Source of the DNA: Ophioderma brevispina
Taxonomy: Eukaryota > Echinodermata > Ophiuroidea > Amphilepidida > Ophiodermatidae
Assembly: GCA_023653785.1 (NCBI GenBank)
Contig: JAMKCH010014257.1
Coordinates: 1-64,000, forward strand
DNA: 64,000 nt
Direction of reading: 5' to 3'
Of the stretch, positions 44,601 through 53,600 are shown piece after piece. The notes beneath the pieces are model-generated. The model did not search any database, was not told the origin of the DNA, and worked only from the letters and a program-made list of their open reading frames with translations. The translations under genes and the position numbers were made by a program. Positions within the stretch are counted from its first letter, which is position 1. Each line of letters opens with the position of its first letter.

Positions 44601-47600
44601 AGCTTAAACACTTAAGTGCCCAATAGGGGGGGGGGGGGAAGGGGGAGTTCCATATACCCAACAGTTGATTTTTTTGCGATTTTGGCAACTTTTTCAAGGA
44701 GTTTTTTGCTAATTGTCTGATTTATGATACGCTTCTCTCTCCTGATCCAAAAAAATTAGAATATTAGGTTTGGGTCCCTAGGACCCCCCCCCCCTTGGGC
44801 CACTAACGGAAGTGAAAAATCAAGATCTTTTACACTAATTAAAAAATAGTAATTAAATCTGGGATTTAATTTGCTTAGATATGTACCTTAAGAAGTAATT
44901 AATTTATAATTATAATACTTAAATCAAATAACCTTTTATATGCTGATGCATCAATGTTAATTTTGTCATGGCCGTGCTCTTAACTGTGTAAGTTCCTATA
45001 GGGAAAATAAGGCGATTTTGAATTTCTGAGAACAATACAAGAGGTAATAATGGTTATGTTTATTGGTTATTCTAGAGTAATATATAATGAATATTTTGGT
45101 TCAAAACCTTATTTTGGGAGTTGCTGAGGGTGGAAATGTGCGAACCACCTTTTTCGAAGAGTGACAATTTCATTGGCCATAGGTCATAGGTCAAGGTCCG
45201 GATTTTCATTGTTTATTGTGGGTATTGTTCTTACGTGACCCCTGGTTTATTTGTGGGTAGTTCTGATTCAAACTTCCCATGGGAAAGTGGTTATCTGGGT
45301 TGTGGTCCCAGGAACCCCCCCCCCCCCCTTGGCACTAACGGATTTTTTTTTTAGATTGGGACACTTAAGGTGGGTTGTTCCGATTTATTTGTATTGTGTT
45401 TTCTCTCCTTGATCTGAGAGCCTGGCACTTGCACATACACCCCATCAAGTAAAGGGGAAACAAACTTGCGGGGTTTGATGGTAGACGCCTAATGCATGTT
45501 GCAAAGCCCTATTAATACCAATCTAAATAGTGGTTCACCACTAAAAAACGGCGTTTTTTTGTTTATAAATCTTGGGAATGAAATGAAATGGATTTGAGGC
45601 TCAAATTCAGGAGACAATGAGAAAAATACGGCCTTCATCTGATATCAAAATTCGATACTACTTCCTGGTACATCAGGATAGGTGGGGTCCCAAAAGACGA
45701 TCGGAACACTGCACCTTTAAGTGTTAATACCAGGACAGAGACCTAGATCCTTGAAATATCATTGCCAGCTGTGTCAAAATGCAGCACATGGGGCCAGGAA
45801 GCCATTGCATGTGATTGCTGCGATAACTGGTTCCATGTGATTGCCTTGATATGAATGCACAGATTTACAAAGCTGAATAATCACTCCTCGTATTCTGGGT
45901 TGGTCTACAAATGTGGCTACTTAATTTTTCAACAACTTTCTTTGAAAGTCTGTGGGGATTTGAAGTATCGATCAGTTATAGCATCCTCTCCGATCGTGAC
46001 AATTTAATTTATCGTGACAATTTACCGAAAGTGACATTTCTTCTATAAATGCATATCTATGAGAGTGGCATTCTGGCAGTAACAATGGGTGCTCCAACCC
46101 ATGCATTCAAGTCCAAAAACCAGCAAATTAGACAACCAAACAATTGAGGAGAACAAATAATCATCTCAAAGACCGAGTCGCTCGTCAGCGCGTACTGTCA
46201 GCCCGTACTACCAGTTTTTGAAAAATTATCCAATCTCAATTGTCAGAGAGTGGTAAAGCGAGCTCCAAAACTTTGAAACCTTGTTTGCTACAGAAGCTCC
46301 TGTATTTTGTGTGGTTATCGGCACAGAGTCTTTCTCTGAATTAATTCTATTGCGACAGGTGAAATATTCCTAACCTAACTTACAATGTTTTTCGGACGAC
46401 TCACGTTCATGTTGACAGACCTGATTGTAAGGAAAAGGAAGCGGCGGTGTCTTCATGCCTTTATTAAAACTGTGTTTCTTGTTGGATCAAATGAATCCAC
46501 TGGAATACTGACTGTGTGGGGGAAATTGAGTGGATTCTTCATATGTAACCGGATTTTTTTTTGTCTACAGTTTAAATTCGGAAGGCTTATTATAGACCGC
46601 CCTTTTCATATGTTGATTATGCAAATGGGCTAGATGCCTCCTTATCCAAGATCCCTCCAAATGGTAATATATGGCTGCTTGGAGATCCCAATCTCCCAGA
46701 TGTGGACTGGGAAGGTATCTTTCAGATCAGGAGGTGGTGCTACCAGGCTGTCAGCAAGTACTTAATTGATGTTTTTAACGACAATAATCTTCACCAAGTG
46801 GTTGATAAACCTACCGTCTTAACAACATCCGCGAACTTTTGTTTACCAATACTCCTGCTGCTGTCGAGTATGTCCGTGTGAACTGTGGAATAAAGTGATC
46901 ACGACATGGTCGTTTTAGGTGAAGTACTGAAACCAAAACTTACCAGACCACCGAGACGCAAAGTGTTTCTTAATAATAAGGAGATTTCACTGGCGTCAAT
47001 GCCGACATGAATAAACTTAACTCTGAACTGACTGACGATATGTCATAAACAATTCCATTGATAGTTTATTTTTTCATTAAAATGCTCTTCTTCAATGTCC
47101 ATGGAGGAAAATCACCTATCCTAACAAAAATGTCCTCCAGCCATTTCACATATCCATGGATCACAGCTCCATCAAAGAGATGTGATAGAAACAAAGAGTC
47201 TTTATAATAGAGACAAAAAAGGCAGCACGCAGATTGTTGGGCCAAATTCAGGAAAGCTCGTAGACAGACTGACCAGAAAACCAGGAAAAGCTAGGAAGGT
47301 CTACATTAGAGATGTCGTTGGAGCTAGTTTAAAATCGGATAATCCTAAGCCCTTCTGGAAGTTTGTTAAAGTCAAAAAGACAGAAGTGTCTGGAGTGTCT
47401 CCCTTGAATGTCGCTGGTAGAGTATTAGCTGGAGCCAAGGAAAAAAGCAGGAGGCCCTGAACCGTCAATTCTGTTCAGTCTTGTTATCAATAGAAAAGAC
47501 TCACAAGATTTCCCGTCTTGGACAAAGTAGTGTTCCTGATATTCACGATCTTGAAATCAACACCATGGGATTGAAAAATTACTCAATGATTTAAATCCGA

Positions 47601-50600
47601 ATTAAGGCAGCCGGGCCTGACAACATTACTGATCGTGTTTGAAAAATCATTCTGTGTTCAACAAGTATTGCACCGATTCTCCAAAAGCTTTTCCAAAAAA
47701 TCAATCTCCCACTGAAAAACTCTTGATGCAGGACTGAGTTGAAAGCCAACATCACTCCCATTTACAAAAAAAAAAGCAATCGCTCAGATCCGGCAAATTA
47801 TCGCCAGGTCTCTCATTCGATCATTTGCAAACTTTAGAACACATATCCATATAAACACATCATGGGCCACGTTTGAGAAACATGGAATCTAGACTGACCA
47901 ACAACACGGATATAGAAAAGAAAAGGGACGTTCATTGTGATACGCAACTTGCAGCTCGGACCAAACGATCTCAATATTATTCTGGATATTCGTATCCAAA
48001 AAAACCGATCTCATCATCATGTATTTCAGCAAGGCGTTTGACACCGCCCCATCGTAGACTCCAGCTGACCAAACTAATCAGGTTGGAATTTGCAACAACA
48101 TTTACTCCTGGATCAACTCCTTCCTCACCAAACATCATCAGAAGGTTGTAGTTGATGGAGAATTCATCTTCTGAGTCTCCAGTAGAGTCCTCAGGGGACG
48201 GTGTTGGGCCCCTTACTGTTTTAACCTATATAAATGACTTGCCAGATGACTCTATCCAGAGTTAGCCTTTTTGCAGACACTGCATAGTTAACCTAAATCA
48301 ATGACTGCCAGATGATTGACATCTCATCAGAGTTAGGACTTTTTGCAGACGCTGCATAGTTTATAGAGAAATAAAAACAGTCAGTGATACAAAGATCCTC
48401 CAGGATGATTGTTGATAAAAACTTTGCAAATGGGAAAACACTTGGCGATGGGCTTATACAACCAATGTTCTCAATGAGGATGACTCACAAAAGAACCCAC
48501 TCATTAATCTTTATCATATGGAAGACACTCTACTGGAGAGGGTGATAAAACACCACCTTATTTCGGAGTGGAGTTGTCATCTGCCCTTTCTTGGAAATAA
48601 CAAATATAAAGCAGGACATGCGCCAAGCTAATAGAACTCTTAGGCTACTTAGTAAGAAACCTGTCCTGTTGTTGACAGAGCACTAATAAAGAAGGCCTAC
48701 AAAGCAATTAGTTCGGCCAATCCTAGATACTGCCCGGACGATGGGATCCTCACCAGAAAAATAACATCAACCACATTGGGACAAAGTCAATAAAGAAGTG
48801 ATGCCCGATTCATCTTTAATGACTATTCTAAAGAATCAAAGCGTCACAGACATGCTAACCAAGTTGGAATGGAAACCACTCGACATCAGACACATGAAAG
48901 GCCCGACTTGTACCCATCTACAAAGAAACTCAATGCCTCATTCCAAATAATACTGCTCATCTCATGCACCAATCCAATAAAGACCAAGCACTACAACCAG
49001 ACCAACACCAGACAACACTATGGAAGCTTCATCTACGATACTAAGACCAAACAAGAACACCTTTCTTCATCACTCTACCCATGGACTATATACCAGAATG
49101 GAATGACCTCCCCTACATCAGGACAGCTACTTCAATTGCGCTTTTAAAGAACTCGTTGAGTCCATTTACCTCGACACCATTGCGCATTAAAGCTCACTCA
49201 AAAATTTAGTGCATCAGCCCCTTCCAGCGTACCTGTACGGGCCAGCACACAGGCGATTGTTACAGTACATGACAGATACGGTTAAAGATGGTTGGAGCAC
49301 TATATAAAACAGCCATTATGCATTAGTACAGATATGTATTAAAAGTAAATGTTAAAAATTATTGTGGCAAACAAACCCGGACTTTAAAAAGTATTATTTT
49401 CTCAAATGTTATTATTTAATTTATTTTTTAAAATATTAATCTTACCTGTGTTAGTACTTGGTCCACGCATCTCCGAATTCCCGCGTTTTCACCTTCCTTC
49501 TTAAGATTTGCAATCTTCTACAAGAAATGATTAATTTTGATGGAAAACTGATTTCATGCCTCCATTGCAATGCGACATCTCAAAGTTAGTTCACGTTGAC
49601 ATTATTTATGTAAATTTAGAATGGGGAAAGAGTGCACTATGGAACACCCCTTTAAAACTCTAATGAAACAATTTTCGGTTATTACGTCCTTATCTACACA
49701 AAAACCACAAGCAAAAGAAAAGTTGAATTGTTATGGGTCCTGCATTTTTTTTTTGTCGGGCCCTAAGACCTCGGCCCCCGGGTCAATTTACCCCTCTCTG
49801 ACCACTCCACGGCGGTATTACTGCATAACACTCTTATATGTTTTCCTAATATTTAAAACTATATACAATATTGATTTGAAACTTACTTCGGTACTTCTAG
49901 GTTGGTAAACATGAGTAGAAAATAATCTTTCCCTAGAGGCAACCAAATTGGAAGGCTGCTGAAAACTTTCGAAACCCTAGCGAATGCCAAACATCAGAGC
50001 AAAACTAAACAGACATTGATATTGCACCTTATATACACCAGTGAGTGAACAAAGGGGGAAGAGAAAAAAAACCGATGATCAAAAGGATACCACAGTAATT
50101 AAGTTTCCGGTTCACTGGTCGGGAGGCATCCTTGGATTAGTCTACCCCATCAGGAGGAATTTCTGCTATTTGTCCCTTTGATAGTAGTTAGGGATAGACT
50201 GATGTACAAAGCTTCTGTGAGTTTTCCTTTCAGTCCAATTAGGTTTCCTGTCCAGGATTGTAGTCTTGTTCCCAGTCAATGTTATGTTGGTAGTTCCATG
50301 CAACATGTTCCGCGATAGCCGATTTTTGTGTGTGCCCGTTTGAGTCGCTTTCTGGTGTTCGCAGTGGGTTAACCAGCGGGGGGGGGGGGGGGGGGCAGGG
50401 GGCGCAGAATCCCCCCCAAAAAAAAAAACGAAAACCCTTTTTTCTTTTAAAACAAACCCCCCAACCCCCACCACCCCCCCCACCCCCCCCCCCCACCCCC
50501 CCCAAATGAAATGACCTTTTGTACAGTGTCTATGGAGAAGGACCCAAATTAGCCCCTCAAAAAAATAAACGTTGGCACCCCCTTCTGCCCCCCCCCTCAT

Positions 50601-53600
50601 TTGCAAAGGTCTGGTTACGCCACTGGGGTTCGCGGTTCTCTTTTTCAATGATCTGCACGGTTTCACCATGTACAATTTGCACATGATCCACAAGGGGAAG
50701 AATAGAATAGATAACCCCAGGTGGCAGTTCCTTAGGAACGGGTCTTTAGGGTGCACTAGTGTTGTCGTAGCGTGTTAGTAGTCTTTAAAAATACACCAGT
50801 AGAGTCTTCTTCTGGAGAACTTTGCGAATAGCCTCAGAAGTACCCGATACGTAAGGAAAAATAACTGTAGCGTTAGGAGAGTACGCTCATTGGTAGAGAC
50901 AGTGACAGTTCGGCGCGTCGCGAAGTGACGTCATGTACAAACTTTGAAGGGTAATTGTTCAGCTTCAAAGCTTGTTGGATGTGATCCTTTTCACTTTCCT
51001 TTTCCCATAGTGTCGCCGGAACATTGTCAGCTCTGTGAAAGAGAGTTCTGAAGCATGGAGCGTTTGGCTGACACTGGATGGTGAGAGTCATAGGCGTAAA
51101 TCCGGGGGGATGGGGGGGGGGGGGGGTATATCCTCACCAATATCTTGATGAGGGGGGGATGGTCCATACGATTCATCCCCCCCCCCCCCCCCAATGGTGA
51201 TGCCCCCCAACCATTCATGTGTTTTTGGAACAAATAACCTCAATTTACCATATATTTTAAAATGACAATTATTATATTCAATGATTTTAGCTTCTAAATT
51301 GCAAAATTTTTAGCGCGCTTCGCGCGCAACATGTGCTCAGTATTGGATCTTTGCAGCAAACCCATTGCATTCATAAATTTTCAACACCTCCATCCCCCCA
51401 ATGTCAAAAAATTTACGCCACTTGGCGTGAGAGTCAAAAATTCAAGTTTGGTCGGTGTGTGTCTCTTGCGATAGACAGTCGTATGAACACAGAGTAAGGT
51501 CAGGTTTCCTCTTAACCAAAAACATCGAGGAACGCGATTTGTCCGTGGTATCCTCTTCATGAGTTGAATTTGAGGAAATCCTTGCGAAGAATGGTGAGCT
51601 GGTCAAAGAAAGACGTTAAGTGGTGTTTTTTGGGCATCAACACACGCTCCCTTTTCCCAAAAACGCATGTGCAGAAAAGTGGCAATTTACCGTATTCAAA
51701 GCCTAAAGTGAACGAAATTATAAATTACAACAACGATTTCCAATCCTTTTCTTTATTATCTTGCGGTCTGAAAAGTAAATAACTTAAGACCATTGAACGC
51801 AATAGACAAAAAATAAACAAACAAGCACAAATATGCAGGGACAAAACAAGCAAACAACCAAATAATGAGATGACATTTGGTAAGCAACACCGTCGAAATG
51901 TGAATGCAGATTGACACCTGAAGGAGAGGTTACAATGGCTCAACGTGATGGAATTATCCAGCGAGCATGGAACCACATTAATCAACAGAACATCAGCAAA
52001 TTGGTAAACAGCACGTGTAAACAGTTACACTACAATGATGCCATCAGTGCAGATGGAGGAAACATTGACTATTGAGTCTCACCCTGGATGACAAAACAAT
52101 TAAGCTTATTTTGATTTGAAACAGGCATTTCAAACATTACCTCTTTCTTTCATAAAAAAGAGCAATGAAAAAATGACTATTTGATACTGATGAATGTAAA
52201 GCTTACATCTCATTGTTTGTTTTCCTGCATATTGGTCTTTTATGTTTATTTGTTTACCTTTGCGCCAATGTTTTATGCTTATTCAGACCGCAATGAATGT
52301 GGAAATGAAATCGTTGTTAGTAAATTGAGTAAAAAGGAGTGTGTGTTGATGCCAAAGGCGTTTATTGAAAAGCAACGACTTTTGTGGCAGAGCCAAATGT
52401 TTCCTCTCTTCAAAACTTTTAAAATTTTCCAATCATGCAATTCTAAGTGAAGTTAATGCAACGAAATGTCCTTGAATTTTAGGGAGGAACTTATATTTTG
52501 GGAAGCCTGTATAAATGCCTTATCTTATTTCTCTTAACAAAGCGGGTATATTAGTGTATATTTAACACTTAAGTACCCAAGGGGGGGTTCCATAGTACCC
52601 AACATTTGATTTTTTTGCGATTTCTCGGTTACGCAATCAAATTTTTCAAGGATTTTTTTGCTAATTGTCTGATTTATGAATACGCTTCTCCTGATACCAA
52701 AAATCCGCCCCACGGCTCATTAGAATAATAGGTGGGTACCTAGGAACCCCCCCCCCCCCTTGGGCACTAACGGAAGTGAAAAATATAAAGAGATAGTTTA
52801 CTAATTAAATTAGTAATTAATCTTGGGAATATTTGCTTAGGATATATAATCAGGAGGTTAAGGTTGGTAATTAATAATAGTATAATACTTAAATCAAATA
52901 ACTTTTATATGCTGATTAGAATCAAGTTTAATTTGTCATGCCGTGCTCTAAACTGTAAGTCTATGGGAAAAAATAAGGCGATTTTGAAGTTTCTGAGAAA
53001 AATACAAGATGGTATAAATTTGGCGTATATTTTGCAATGATTATTTTGATTGGTTATTCTAGAGTAGATATAATGAATTATTTTGGTTCAAAACCTTATA
53101 TTGAAGTTGCTGAGGATGGAAATGTGCGAACCACTCTTTTTGGAAGAGTGACAATTTCAATTGGCCATAGGTCATAGGTCAAAGGTCGGATTTTCATTTT
53201 TATTGTGGGTATGTGGTTCTTACGTGACCCCCCCCATTTATTTGTGTTAGTGTCATGATCAAACTCCCACGGAAAAGTGGTTATCTGGGTTGGGTCCCTA
53301 GGAACCCCCCCCCCCCCTTGGGCACTAACGGAAGTGAAAAATAAAGAGCTTTTAGGTAATTAAATTAGTAATTAATCTTGGGACTTATTTGCTTAAATAT
53401 ATAACCACATACCGTCAGAGGTTTAATTAATATTAATAATACTTCAAATCAAATAAAAAACGTTTTATATGTGCTAGAGCATCAATTTTTAATTTTGTCA
53501 GTCCGGCTCATAACTGTGGTAATTCGATGGAAAAATAGGCGATTTTGAAGTTTTCTGATGAACAATCAGATGGGTAGAAATTTGGCTAGCTTTTGGGCAT

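Noticed and set aside
47182..49147. Separate small genes on the plus strand
   Set aside because: All are fragments of one degenerate LINE whose motifs run in order across several frames.
50166..50756. 196-codon minus-strand open frame
   Set aside because: It spans a hAT-like MITE with G- and C-runs (low complexity); the ends of the MITE explain the sequence.
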